Of a stretch of DNA of 64,000 bases, positions 49,827 to 62,706 are shown piece after piece. The notes beneath the pieces were generated by a model. It searched no databases, was not told the origin of the DNA, and saw only the letters and a list, made by a program, of their open reading frames with translations. Position 1 is the first letter of the stretch; each line of letters begins with the position of its first letter. Made by a program: the position numbers and the translations under genes. The stretch is from Ascidia mentula (Eukaryota > Chordata > Ascidiacea > Phlebobranchia > Ascidiidae), in assembly GCA_947561715.1 (NCBI GenBank), contig OX387201.1:8306001-8370000 (forward strand), read 5' to 3'.

Positions 49827-50443
49827 TAACAAACTCTTCAACGCATTTGCAGTGTTCACAACTTTAACATCAATTTACATTTAGGTGTTTTCCCGTGATG
49901 AACTCCCGCCCCCAGATGTCTCATAAAAAATAAATATTAATCAGAATAAACTATTTCGTTCCACAGTCATGCCACGCCACTGTACCAAGAATAAATTGTA
50001 AAAGGCTCAATAAAAACTTCATATAAACAAAATATCATTTATGGTTCCGACTTCACGCTGCCGCCGCATGTCGATCGGACGTTACAATGCTGCAGGTAAA
50101 ATGGACTGTAATTGGTACATACAGGGTTGCCATATCGTTCTTATTAGTCATTACCAGGATTTGAGCTTATTTTTGCTAGCAGTGTCTTGAAAACTGGTCC
50201 TGGCTGATGATAGACTAACCCTGCTTATGTAGCAGTAGCTCAGAGGTGAATCATCTTGGGAAAAATTTTACGTTCGGGCAAAGCAAAAATTGTCGAGGAA
50301 TAAAATTATTGTTTAAGCACCAAGCACGAGAATTTGCGTTACGGCAAGGAAAAACGGGTAAAATTTACTTTTTGTCTCTGTTTTATTTGTCTGGTGAAGA
50401 ATGCAACAAGGGCGACACGGCAAAAGAAAGATATAGCCTACGA

Positions 50444-50484
50444 CACGACGATATAGCGACTCCTACTACACGACGATATAGCGA
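50444..50484. repeat. Short direct repeat CACGACGATATAGCGA
   Basis: Two exact 16-bp copies with a 25-bp period lie in the divergent promoter spacer. Their role is unknown; they could be a local duplication. Confidence 0.7.
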
Positions 50485-51060
50485 ATAAGAAGGAGTAAGC
50501 GCACGTTGAAAGACGAAACGCAAAAGTAATAAAAAAAACACAAGTGTCTGAAACTCTGGGTGTATTATAGCCTATAATGGCCAAACTAAAATCGACCAAA
50601 TTCAAACAAAATATTAAAGGAAATTCAATTATCTATGTCCATGGCGTTTATTAATTCCTACACATTTTTGCACTATTCCCAAAATAAAGTGATTTGTCAG
50701 TTTGAGAAAGGTTTACGAAAACACCCAATACTTTTGCGAATCATAAATGTTTATTAATCATATGTGCTTAGTCGTTCATGTGAAAGTTTTTGAAACCTTA
50801 GATACCAAATAATTAGCGAATTACCATTCAGACGTTTTGAGCATAGCAGTGTTTATCATCCAGTGTAACGAAAATCTGACCGCCAGACTGACTGGACAGA
50901 ATGTATCCATCCACGGACGTGCAAGCACAACAAGTCAGATCCGAGTAAAACATAGAGAAGTCCACAGCTTGTAAAACTTATGCTCTATGTAATAACATAA
51001 TTCCTAAAAAATATGGAACACCAAAATACGTGCGAGTGTTCACTCATGCGTAATATTTTA

Positions 51061-51070
51061 ACCAATCAGA
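51061..51070 (+). promoter_or_regulatory. CCAAT-box-like ACCAATCAGA upstream of ATG13
   Basis: The sequence matches the NF-Y core CCAATCAG and sits about 330 bases ahead of the chosen ATG13 start. Function is inferred from the motif alone. Confidence 0.3.
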
Positions 51071-51400
51071 GTTCATATTGCAACTTCTTTCTTGACAGCT
51101 GATCAGAAGTTTGTTTACAAGTTACAGCCACTACTAAGCGTGATCATACTTGAATGCATAAAGTGGTGATAAAATCTGTATACTGTGTTGTAAATACATG
51201 TTGCATATGTCATGAAGTCGTAATACTCCAGCGACGTCTATGTCTATACAGATTGTGAATGTTCGGACTTTAAGAAACAAACGGGGCGAGATCACGCAGC
51301 TTTTTTATGCTTTTTGGATTCTATTATCTAAACTAAACTTAATTTTTTTTACATGTGAATAAGTATGTGATATTTTTCTATGCTTGGTGTCTTAACATTC

Positions 51401-54400
51401 ATGGCTCTCTCACCTCAAGATAAACGGGACATGGACAAGTTCTTAAAGTTCCTATGTCTCAAAAGCACACAGATTATAGTACAGGGACGCTTGGGTAAAA
51501 CGATCAAAACAAAATCGGTCCCAACCCCTTCAGGAGCTGAATGGGTAAGAGTACCTTTTTTCTTGACAAATTAATTCCATTTTTTTCTGGCAATTATGTG
51601 TGACTTTGGCTTATACTTAGTAATTTGTTGTTTTTTAAACAGTTTAATCTGGCCATAAAAGATTATCCTGAAATTCACCGTGAAGCTAAAGCATCAATGG
51701 CAAATGGATTACCGGGCAATGGCAAATCTTTGGTGATTGAAATTTCACTTCGAACCAGTGATGCTGACACTCTTGTGCTGGAAGTTTGGTCCATTGGTGT
51801 AACTAGCAAGTAATGCAGATAACAGATGTTTACAGAATACATATGTCAACTAGTTGTCTTTGCCTACATTTCCAGTAATATTTTTTTTCTCAAAACAGTA
51901 CAAGTTGGTCAATTTGTCAATTAAAAAAAAAGTAAAAACAAACTGGCCCATATCACTAAGATTGAAAAGAATGCTGTGAAAAAATTAGGTAATGCATTAA
52001 CATACAAAACATTAATTTGTCCATGTAATCATTGGTTGCCAATGTCTGATATGTCACTGTATGTTATGGGCCAGTTTGATTGTTTCCAAGATTGATCTAC
52101 ACTAGTGATGGTATTTCTTGCTAACAAGTGTTCATATTTCCACAGGTGTGATGATGTTCGAATTCACCACACAGTTTATAACCGCATGTCAATGCTTTTG
52201 AGATCTCTGCTGTGTGTTTCTCGGGTGACACCTGCATATAAATTGTCTAGAAACCAAGGAAATGAATATGTTATTTGTTACAGGTGCACCTCATAATGTA
52301 GCTGTCAATGGGTTATGGACAATATGATAAACTTCAATGTTTTTAGAGTCTATATGGGGCAGATTAGCCTTAATGGTCTTGGTGAAGGCTTTAAGACGTT
52401 ACGGGTTGGATCAGTTGCAAGTCCTGTTGGGACTCTGACAATGTCAGCTGCATACCGAACTATTGAAAACTTACATGTATCAACTAAAGGAATGTAAGTT
52501 TTATGTTTACTTGTCACTAATATTTAAAACTAATATGTGATTGATATTAGCTCTCCTCAACTTTCTGGAAATCACTCTTTATCTGCAGCAAGACCATGTC
52601 ATACCCTGACTTCAAGGCTTCGAACGTAATATGGATACTATTTATATTCTTACTATTTACACAAACATTAAAACATATATTTTTGGATTTATTATTCACT
52701 CACAGGCTGAGTGAAACTTCTGATACAAACCCTTTGGGAGGAAAAGGTTCCAGTTCACCATCATATAACATTTTTAATGCATCCCAATCTACATCTCCAC
52801 AAACAGCCAAGGTAAACTATTTACATTTGGACTTTAAATGAGGTATATAAATTTTTTTTTATGATTTTTTATAGGACGGAGATAAAATTATGAATGCAAA
52901 AGCAATGTTTACTGTCGGCACACCTCCAAATTTGTTGGGAAGCAACACCCATGAAAGATTTCAACAAAGATCACATTCAGCAAGCTTTCAAAGGTGCACA
53001 GCAAGGCAATGATTTGGAGTTTTTAATTTTTTTTACTTTGATTCCCAGGTCACCACAAAACCAGTTTTATCGTAAAGGTTCAAGCCCAGTGAAAATAGCA
53101 TCATCAGCTATTGAAAACAGTGGTGGGCACATAAGACATGGTAAACCAGTTGAACTGTTTTAGTACCTATAAAAGCACTCATGTTAACATGGTTATAATA
53201 TAATCTAGGTTTTTCAGCACCTGTCTTAGATGCTGGAAACTTTACACAAATTAGAAGGCAAAAAAGATCTGAATCAAACCAGCAAACAGATGTGGTTGCA
53301 CACAGTCCTTCAAATATTGGGGACACAGTGGCCACGACTTTTTGCCACTGGAACAACTCCAATGTTACAAAAGTTAAAGCTGATAGTGTGCTATTGCCTA
53401 ACTCCCCGAAGCACTGTGTTCCAGTAACAAAGCCAAACAAAAGTGCAAAGGTTGTAATGGGCTGGAAAGATAGCTCAAATACCAACAAACAGACCACTAA
53501 TTGTGCCTCCTCACCCCCATTTCCTGTGTCTGGTGCCTTTGTGACAGGCAGTAAAACTGCCTCCAAGGCTCAGGCAACATTGGCTGCAGCTGAAGCTGTG
53601 GTTTTGCCATTTACTGATCTTGTAAATATGAGCAACACATCTGATGACAACCTTTCTCAAAAAAGCGACTCAGACAATGGCCTGGAACTTAATGAAAAGA
53701 GGTAGTTGGCTATTAGTTTTTTCATGAATGTTTTTTGATGTTGAAATTTAATGTAGCTTAATGGACAAGAGGTCACATCCCAGAAGTGACAGTAGTGGAA
53801 GTCTTACATCCAAACAAAGTGGAGAGAGCTCTGGAGGCACTCCTGAGCATTACAAAAAGCAAGGAAATGACGACTTTGTTATGGTGGACTTGGTATAACA
53901 TATTGAAAATATCAGCTTCGTTTTTGACGTTTTCACATATGTGTTGACCATTTGCAGAATCCAGCATTTGGTAGAGATGATTCGGTTGGTGATTTGGGAA
54001 ATTTCTATCGAGAATGTGAAAATGTTCCTGAACTTATAATGTTTGAAGAGCAAAAAGGAACAGAAACAGAGGAGACCCTGGTAAGAAAGTGTATTACATC
54101 ACATGAGGAGTATTAAGTATTTTTAGACTAATTTTATGCTGTTGGTGGAAATTTGTAAAACTCCACATGACCTTTCAAAAATACTAATTATAAGGGTCAC
54201 TGTTACCCAACCAACCTCTTTAAAGGCAGTTACCTTTAGGTTAAGTTTGCTCCTTGTTATCTGATGACGATGAGAGCAAAGTTTTTCATTTTTCAATAAT
54301 TTGCTACATAACCACACTCAAAATATAGTAAAATTAAAATTGTTAATTTTTATCAGATATTTGTTCCCCCATTACAAACTACTTAATTAATATTCCTAAA

Positions 54401-54590
54401 GTGGTTGAGTTAATGGTCACTAAATTTCTTTACACAATGGCTAGTAAGTTACTTCGTAGCCATATGCTTGCTGGATTGCACGCTCAAATAATAAATTTTT
54501 GTTCTTAAGCTCGATTTGGCGCAAGAGCTTGAAGATTATACCCAAGATATGAAGGAATTTGATGAATTTATCACCGAGCTCCATACGTGA
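51401..54590 (+). CDS. ATG13: ATG13, autophagy initiation scaffold
   Basis: ATG13 is the HORMA-domain subunit of the ULK1/ATG1 kinase complex that starts autophagosome formation. Eleven exons give 581 residues: 51401-51544, 51643-51809, 52146-52283, 52347-52493, 52706-52811, 52875-52993, 53049-53140, 53209-53701, 53757-53892, 53958-54080, 54510-54590. The HORMA region (exons 1-4) carries [49 protein letters not shown] and [13 protein letters not shown], all strongly ATG13-like. A Ser-rich disordered middle follows. Near the end [12 protein letters not shown] matches the vertebrate LC3-interacting region, and the tail [12 protein letters not shown] matches the human C-terminal block. The ATG at 51401 starts [14 protein letters not shown] like the human N-terminus. 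An upstream in-frame ATG at 51380 would add only seven residues. Confidence 0.93.
51939..52078. repeat. Separated 14-bp inverted repeat in ATG13 intron 2
   Basis: CAAACTGGCCCATA (51939-51952) is exactly inverted at TATGGGCCAGTTTG (52065-52078). The 112-bp interior is AT-rich. It may be a worn fold-back element. No target duplication is visible. Confidence 0.5.
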
Positions 54591-55550
54591 CATTTACGTG
54601 TTGTACAACCTTTTTTGTCACTGTGTTATTTCAATCATGCTTTTGTTTTAGTACAAAGTATAAATAAAGATGACCAACGGTTTTGATTGATTTTTTCCGT
54701 GTCGTGTTTTGGTGCAGGTGTCGGTCATATATGAGAAAAGCACAGGAAGTTTCCAGCAATTGACAATAAAGTCAACAACAATAACTTTTTAAGCCGCGTT
54801 TAACATCTAGCCCGGTATTTAAAGAAATGAATTTTTACATTTTTTTGAGGCCAGCTGTTTTTTAAAATACAAAAAAAACGAGTAGCGTAAGAAAAAAAGT
54901 GGTAAATTTTACGTACACCTATTTGCCGCTGATTACATGCTCCTGCCCTTCTCCTTGTTGTTCCATTTCGCTTGGCGGCCTGGCTTTTTATGCGCGCGTT
55001 TTTGTGGGTGTGGATGATATATTTTATTGTGTATCTGTGGTTAGGTTTATTTAAGGTGATTGTTTCAAATTAAAGGTGGATTTTGGACGTTTTTAAACTC
55101 GTGTGGTTGTAGTCATTTGCTAACTTTTATTACAATAAATGTTTCATTATCTTTTTCCACTTAAAATGTTGAGATTTTTTACAACGAATGTTTGAGATTT
55201 TAATATGGTTGTGGTCACAATTCATAGTTTAATAGGAAAGGTACGGATATTGAAATTTCTGTTACAATTACTGTTGTAGAAAGAATACTTATTCAGATAC
55301 ATGCTGTTTTGTTGTGAATAGAAAAGAGTCTCAACCCAATGGCCATTTTCAAATGAAATTTTACCCACATAGTTTTGGTCTGTTTTTTAGTGCAGTACTC
55401 GTTACATAGTTTACAGTTTGTAAAAATAATGAACGTTTGTTTTGTTGCATAAAGGCACCTGTACAGTTCTCAAACAGTCTGCTTTGATCATAATTTCACT
55501 TTGACTTTAAAATTTGATTCACCCAAAAACGGAATACTTGTAAATATTAA
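54591..55550. other. Spacer between ATG13 and importin alpha
   Basis: It starts with the ATG13 3' UTR, which has AATAAA at 54663. The rest is AT-rich, with no exon or repeat that I can support. It must include the importin alpha promoter. Confidence 0.55.
54663..54668 (+). terminator. Polyadenylation signal of ATG13
   Basis: AATAAA lies about 73 bases past the TGA stop, at a spacing usual for a short 3' UTR. Confidence 0.6.
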
Positions 55551-58500
55551 ATGAACGGGAATCTAGAAACAATGGATCCGAAGCAAGAATATCACAGATT
55601 TAAGAATTGGAAACATAAAGGGAGAGATGCTGAGGTTGGTTAACATTTTTTGTGTTCTGTCAACTGGTTTGGTAACTAATTCTGTGTTTGACAGACGATG
55701 AGAAGACAACGCAATGAAATGTCAGTTGAGTTGCGCAAACAAAAACGAGGTGACCATCTCCTTAAAAGAAGAAATGTTCCTGTTGCAGATGATAGTTTAG
55801 ATGAATCAGATTCTGAAACTAAACCTGTACGTAACTAAACACTCTGTTGCTGTTAAATATTCTAGTTTATGACCACTAACTGGTTTATTTAGCTTTACAA
55901 CCTTCTAAGCTCTACGCAATCTGAACAAGTTTAAGTGACACCATGTAGCAAAATTTACACTAAATTGTGTGTTGTAAAACCTATTTGAAAACAATACTGT
56001 GTCTTTGCAAACCTTCAGGTCTTATAGCTCACTGCTTTTTGTCATTGTCCAGCTGTAACAAAATCCAAAAACTAAGAACTTAAATTTTTATTTAAGTAAA
56101 CTAACTGATGCACAAATATGCAGTCTGTCATTTAAACTTATCTGCAATGTCCGGTTGACTTGAAGCACCTTTTTGAGTAAGCTTTTAGTAATGACCTGAC
56201 AAATAACATTTCAGTTTGTTGTCTATACAAATATGTAGAAATTGTGTCATCGTGGCTGTCACTGTATTTGTCACAATAAAATATATAAGGGTAAGTGCCC
56301 ACATAGTACGTAATTTGTTGTGTAGGTTGGTATGTGGATTCTTGTTCACCGATGAGTTGATATACGCATTAGATTTATTTTTTGATTCAAGCAGTATATT
56401 AGTATGTTACATATGCATTATATACATCTAATGGACTAGTAGTGGTTGCTCTTAGTTCATTGTGTATGACAGAATTTATTGGTAGTTTTTTTATTGTTTG
56501 GTGGTTGGCTTCATATTATTTTGGATTTAAAGACGTACTTGTCTGAGAATATTCGTATGTTTGTCAAAGCACCGTACCCTAAGAACTTAACTGAAGGATG
56601 TATTTACAATGTTTTACTGTAATATTATAGATGTCTTTAAAGTTGGATGAAATCGTTGCGAATGCGAAGAGTGATGATGAAACCGTTCAGCTCAATGCAG
56701 TTCAGCAAGCCCGCAAACTTCTTTCAAGCGACCGCAACCCTCCAATCGATGATCTCATCAGATCAGGTGTGATTTTTATCATTAGATATGTCAAACTTAC
56801 CCCCAGCTAATGAGTCTTCATGCGATACAAACATCCTTAATGGCCATTCTGGTGACTTTAGTTTCCTTCTAAACATGGTTGGAAAATTATTAGAGGCTAA
56901 TTGAAAATTGGAGTTGAAAGCTGAATGAAAAGACAATTAGAATCACATTAATGTCCCAACAGTTGGGACTAAAAAATATAGGTGTTCAGAAGACCAGAAA
57001 TGAAAATTATTCTTAAATAAATTGTTTACAGGTATTTTGCCCATCTTGGTTCAATGCCTTCAGCGTGGTGACCATGCATCTTTGCAGTTCGAAGCTGCCT
57101 GGGCTTTAACCAACATTGCTTCAGGAACATCGCAACAAACCCAAGCCGTTGTCGATGCCGGTGTGTTCCAAATTTGTGTTTTGTGGTTTTTAGTTTGGTA
57201 GGGTTGTGCATTTAAATGATAATTTGTAAAACAAACAAAACTTAACCCACATGTAATGTTATGAAATTCCAGTTCTTGTTCAATGTAAATAGGGTAATTT
57301 TATTTGTTGATGACTCTTGTTTTTTAGTGTGTGCAACCTCTGTTAGCCATTGTATATGTAACTATAAAACGGGTCAAAACTGAACAAATAATGGCTAAAC
57401 AAATAGTTTTAAACCTGCTGCTTGTTAATACAGGTGCTGTTCCCTTGTTTTTGAAACTTCTTAATTCCGAACATCAAAATGTGTGTGAACAGGCTGTTTG
57501 GGCTTTGGGCAACATAATCGGTAAGCTTGTTTTTCTTTTAATCGCCATAATTAACTTTTGCTATGATGCATAAACTTGTTTGGTTACTAGGTGATGGACC
57601 AGCGCTTCGGGACTATGTCATAAGTCTTGGTGTTGTCCAGCCGCTTCTTATGTTTATTAATCCAGATATCCCCATTAGTTTTCTCAGGTTGGTTTACATA
57701 ACTCTCGTCATTGTGATTTTTTTTTGGTCAAATTTTTTTCTTCATCTCTTTGCTTTTTCAGAAATGTCACATGGGTGATTGTGAACTTGTGTCGGAACAA
57801 AGATCCACCACCGCCGACTGAAACTATTCACTCACTTTTACCAGCCCTGTGTGAACTGATTCACCACCCTGATACCAATGTGAGTTTATGTACAGAAAAC
57901 AGTTAAAACACCGACAAGATGTCATATAAAACCCAGTACAAAAGCAATTATGTACATTGCATGAAGGAAAAAAGTTTTAGTTGCATCATATGCAGTGCAA
58001 AATGATATGTAATTTTTACCAAAAAAGAGCATTTTATATACTGTTGAGCTGTATTACACTGTGATCGCAAATGGGGTTTATCATCTGGAGGAACATTATA
58101 TACATTATGTGATATGATAATATTACTATTTTATAGATTCTAGTTGATACTGTATGGGCCCTATCATATTTGACGGACGGTGGTAATGAGTTAATTCAGC
58201 TGGTTATCGATTCTGGAGTTGTCCCATTTCTTGTACCTCTACTTACAAATACAGAAGTCAAAGTGCAGGTAAACATTATTTCTCCAGAAAGGATATGTCC
58301 AACATTTTCGACGGGGGTGGCAAAAAAGTTTTGCATGAATAGCTTAAATTTGTGATAAATCAAAATGTTAGATTGTCCCACCTCCACTACAGTAACATTT
58401 ACTTAGAGCTCCAGCAAAGAATGTGCTTGAAATGCTCAGGATTGTGATTTTAAAAGTTTTTTTGATCTTGCCTCAACTTGTTGGATAAAATTGGATTTGA

Positions 58501-61500
58501 TGGCTGCACTGCCACTGTAACCTAATATTTCAAATGATAAGTGAGCAAATGACCTTACAGTGGAGTGATTTACTTTGGCATAAAAAGTATGAATGAAAAC
58601 TGTTTTGCCAACAAGCAAAGACAAGAAAGAGCAAATTAAGTTAAATCCAAGAACTGTCGGTGCTGCTATCACATGACGCGCCTCCGACTTGTTGCTTAAT
58701 GTTATTGTTGTACCCTTCTATCTAATAAACAGCATTTTAGCTCTGGCTTTCCTTAGGTCAGGTTACAAAAAACCAAAAAATATTAGCAGCGAAACAAAAA
58801 TTACCTATAAGTCTGTGCTGTCAAACCATTTGCAGTAGCTTAGATACTCTGTTTTGCCATTGATCTAGCCAATCAGTTTGTTGTATAATGTGTAGACTGC
58901 CGCAGTTCGGGCTGTTGGCAACATCGTCACGGGAACAGATGATCAAACACAAGAGGTTCTCAATTGTGACGTACTAAAACATTTTCCTGCGCTGTTGTCC
59001 CACCATAAAGAAAAGATCAACAAGGTACTGTGTTGGTGTTGTATAAAGTAAAATGCTAAATATACTAATACCAATCAATTTCTTGCATGTGTTGCATTTA
59101 TGATCAGTGAGATCAAACAAAGTTCTCTATGTTTGCAGGAGGCCGTTTGGTTCTTGTCGAACATCACCGCTGGCAACCAATCACAGGTGCAAGCTGTCAT
59201 TGACGCAGGTCTCATTCCCCAGATCATTATGCACTTAGGCAAGGTTAGACCAGTTTGTATTTACCTAGAGTTACCGCATCCGATCAAGCACAATCACTGA
59301 CAGATCAATGTCAGTCAAGTTGAACAAATTCTGCGACCCAAACACATTTATATTGTGTTGTAAATTTCTGACAAGTTTACAGTGCATTGTTGCCATTTTG
59401 CGATGGCAGTTATCTCAAAGTGGGGCTTATCACATTGGCAGAAACACATCATACTAATAATTGTATGCATTTCGCAGTGATTGGCAATAATCGACATACA
59501 AAATGTCCAATTGTATTCACAGCTGTTAGACATTTTTGCGCTAATCAATATTTCTCTGATGCAAACTTTAACACTGACCTAATGTATGGCTACCAAATAC
59601 CTACCCCACTGAAGAAATGATTGAGAACAAAAAAAGCACAAACAATTTTAAGTTGTCTGTTTAATTTCTGTGTGTCAGCAGGTGCTGACCGTAGTCTGTT
59701 ATCTCTATTACTATTGATTAAGAAAAGATTCTTGGGTGTGTTTGAACCCACTTTTTAGGTTATTGATTAGTTTTATTGATCAAATGGCGGATCTTTGAAA
59801 ACGACTTAATTTTACCTGGGGGACAGTGTGTTGGTCAGTTGGGGGGATGTTCAATGTAATGATGCCATATATATTACAAGTACACTTTCTAATCAGAATT
59901 AAAAAATACAGGATTTAAAATGCAGAAATATTAGGCTGTTTAAATAACACTCCCTATCATATAAGAAAAACTGCTCTGAAAACCTCTAAAACGTAATTAG
60001 AAAGGACAAAAAAGATTTACGTCTTACTGTTTCACAACTGGATTTTTAATGCTTTCCGCAACCTATGACGTTGTCAGATTAGTATATACAACTTGCTAAT
60101 TACATCATTCATTACAGAGTGACTTCCAAACACAAAAGGAAGCAGCATGGGCCATCAGCAACCTGACGATTTCAGGTAACAAGGAACAAGTGGCATTTGT
60201 TGTCGATCAAGGAGTTATCCAACCCTTCTGTAATCTGCTTGTGGCTAAAGATAATCAGGTAGGTGTTGGGAATATTTTAGTATGTTTGTGATACAGTAGA
60301 ACCGAATTTATCCAGAACTTTGCCTAATTTGTATGAAATTGGAAGTACCAAAGATTTGTGATCTTGTTCTTGACAAAACTTCACATGATCTAGATCAGTG
60401 CTTCCCAACCTTTTTCAGTTCGCGACCCACTTTTAATGCAAGTTTTATTGTGCAACCCACAATGAGATATGACCAAACGAATGAAAACAATTTAATAAGA
60501 AAAGAAACAATGTATACACATGCAATTTACTATTAATGCAAACATTTAAAAATGCTTCGCGACCCACCTGAAATAGCTTCGCGACCCACTGGCTGGGAAG
60601 CACTGATCTAGATAAAAACCAATTCTGGCTTAAAGTTCTTTTTTTGCGTCTTGTTCTCTGTATTTGGGTGGAAATTCCCGCTTCAAAATTACATTCATAA
60701 ACCAAACCAAGTCTCAGTTCCATGCTTATTCATGATATTCTTGCTTCACTACATTGTTCTTTACAATATTATAACGTCAGTGCTTGAGGTTAGCATCAAG
60801 TACTCAGCATTAGGCTCGAAACAAATGCCCCCCGACAATATGGAACTTTGCCCAATCTGGACAAATTTATGTTTGTGGGACAAATCAAATCCAGATTAAC
60901 TGTGTATCCTTCTTTTTTTCTAAATTACTAAAAATTGCTATTAGTAAATTGGAAACTTATCTGAAAAGTGCACTTATAAAATTAGCAGCATCTGCAGTTG
61001 GAAATCACAATAACATGGTCTTGTTAGGTAAAAAAAACTCAAAAACAGGGCTAGGGGCATAGTAATTGCAATTATTGATTTGATTATAGTCTGTTTGGAC
61101 TTAACAAAGTCACCAAAGGGTTAGGTATCCTTCTTTAAGCCGGAGATGTACTTTAAAACACAGTAATGGAATAATACATAATTTTTAATATACTCAGGTG
61201 GTGCAAGTTGTGTTGGATGGAATCAGTAACATTCTGAAGTTGGCTGGGGATAATGAAGCGGTTGCAACAATGATAGAAGAATGTGGAGGTATGTGATTTT
61301 CTTAAATATATTTGTAGGTCCAAACTGATATCTGGTTTGTTTTATCTATTATCTGTTTCTTCCCGGAATGTTGGTTTTCATTTTTTTTTCTATGTGCTGT
61401 ATTTCAATTTTAGGACTGGACAAAATCGAAATGCTTCAAAATCATGAGAATGAAGATATTTACAAGCTGGCGTATGAGATCATTGATCAATTCTTTTCTG

Positions 61501-61749
61501 GAGATGTAAGTCAACAACCAAAAAAACATCAGTAGTATTAAAATTTTGATACTTATCAAATGTATAAAACACTGTATGTATGCCTCAATAATTTTTTGAG
61601 AAGTCAACATTTTTCGCTAAGTTTTGGATGGTTTTTAGCAGCACACATATTTTCCTCTACAGCCGGAGTTAGGTCCCGAAGAGGGCGCAATGGGTTATCA
61701 ATTCGACCCAGCAATGTCCCTTCCATCAGACGGACAGTTCAAGTTCTAG
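55551..61749 (+). CDS. KPNA4: Importin subunit alpha, KPNA3/KPNA4 class
   Basis: Adaptor that binds classical nuclear localisation signals and importin beta for nuclear import. Fourteen exons give 519 residues, against 521 in human KPNA4: 55551-55634, 55695-55826, 56631-56766, 57032-57160, 57434-57520, 57591-57687, 57762-57879, 58137-58268, 58896-59024, 59139-59243, 60118-60258, 61198-61288, 61414-61505, 61663-61749. The importin-beta-binding region ([19 protein letters not shown] and HLLKRRNVP) is followed by armadillo repeats. The repeats keep the Trp/Asn ladder: [54 protein letters not shown] and [10 protein letters not shown]. The tail [20 protein letters not shown] is characteristic of this subclass. 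The last exon has an alternative upstream acceptor adding 24 in-frame bases. Two ATGs, 55551 and 55572, are in frame; the first gives the family length. Confidence 0.95.
58269..58895 (+). other. Importin alpha intron 8
   Basis: This intron of about 630 bases, and those at 59244-60117 and 55827-56630, contain no exon or motif that I can support. Intron 11 (60259-61197) carries a small hAT-type element. Confidence 0.55.
60396..60605. mobile_element. hAT-type MITE in importin alpha intron 11
   Basis: The ends CAGTGCTTCCCAACC and GCTGGGAAGCACTG are inverted. The element is bounded by identical 8-bp duplications ATCTAGAT (60388-60395 and 60606-60613). Subterminal CGCGACCCA blocks resemble those of the larger element at 12231-13002, so the two probably share a transposase family. 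At 210 bp it is non-coding. Confidence 0.9.
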
Positions 61750-61962
61750 TTGCGTCAACGCAAGCCGAGCCACTTGCTTCCCTAAGCTGCCCATCGTGGG
61801 AACGCTTGTACTTGGCGACCTCTCATTGTATGCCTGATGGCTGTGTTTTTATCAAACTTCCTCCCATGCGGATGTGTGCGCCTGAATGCTGCAAAATGTG
61901 TGAGTGTGAATCCTCCACTATGCGGGGATGCCTGTGTGAATGTGTGGTGCGAGTGAAACAAC

Positions 61963-61968
61963 AATAAA
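61963..61968 (+). terminator. Polyadenylation signal of importin alpha
   Basis: AATAAA is found about 214 bases after the TAG stop. Confidence 0.6.
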
Positions 61969-62700
61969 GTACTTGCCGCGAATTCCCCCAAAATACACAC
62001 CCCTGTGTGTTTCCCTCGACATCTTTCAATGCAATAGTCGTGAATTCCCCCAAACTACATCCCTCTGTATCTTTTCTTTCACTCCCAAATGGTTTATTAT
62101 CATACAGTTTTTGTGCTTATCTCTAGTATCCTAAAAAAGCAAAACCGTCAGCAATCCTACTACTATATGGGACAACCATCTTTCAGGTTGATATTGGTAT
62201 GAAATGTTGGAAGTTGAGGCTTTCAGCTTTACAATAATTTATTTATTGGCGAATGATTGTGTGCCCCAATTGTTTTTCCATCACCTTCAAGTGTGTGCTT
62301 CAGAAACGTTTCTGAATCAGACGGTATGTTTGCTATAGTTTTGCGTGTCATAAATAGCAGTGTTCCTTGCACACAATCTACATAGTCTCTTGGCACTACG
62401 GTATATGTGGCTAACAAATTGTACATAAAACTATTGAGTGTAAATAGATTCCCAGCTCTTGGTAGACCTGAACTTTACATTCATTGTTCTGTGTTAACAA
62501 TAGAATTGCATGATTGCACGAATATCTGGCTTTTTTCATGCATTTGCAACGTTTGACGGCTCTGCATCAGTTTTGAACAATTCTCATTCAATATGCCCTG
62601 GCAAACAATAAATAGCACACAGGCTTTGAAAATTGGTTTTGTTACTCTTTGAAGGCAGGTTTCAGGCCAAGTTGATTTAAAATCATGTAGATATATTTAA

Positions 62701-62706
62701 TTTATT
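62701..62706 (-). terminator. Candidate polyadenylation signal of the SH3 gene
   Basis: TTTATT on the plus strand reads AATAAA on the minus strand, about 329 bases after the stop at 63035. Another candidate lies near 62237, so the true site is uncertain. Confidence 0.4.

Larger units (their letters stand above)
49827..51400. other. Divergent intergenic region between TAF1C and ATG13
   Basis: No exon is evident. It holds a 16-bp direct repeat of period 25 (CACGACGATATAGCGA at 50444-50459 and 50469-50484) and a CCAAT-type ACCAATCAGA at 51061-51070. The two genes point away from each other, so this stretch must hold both promoters. Confidence 0.55.

Noticed and set aside
52589..52625. Candidate extra ATG13 exon ([12 protein letters not shown])
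   Set aside because: It has plausible splice sites but leaves the next exon in the wrong phase and hits a stop at once. Joining 52493 directly to 52706 keeps the frame.
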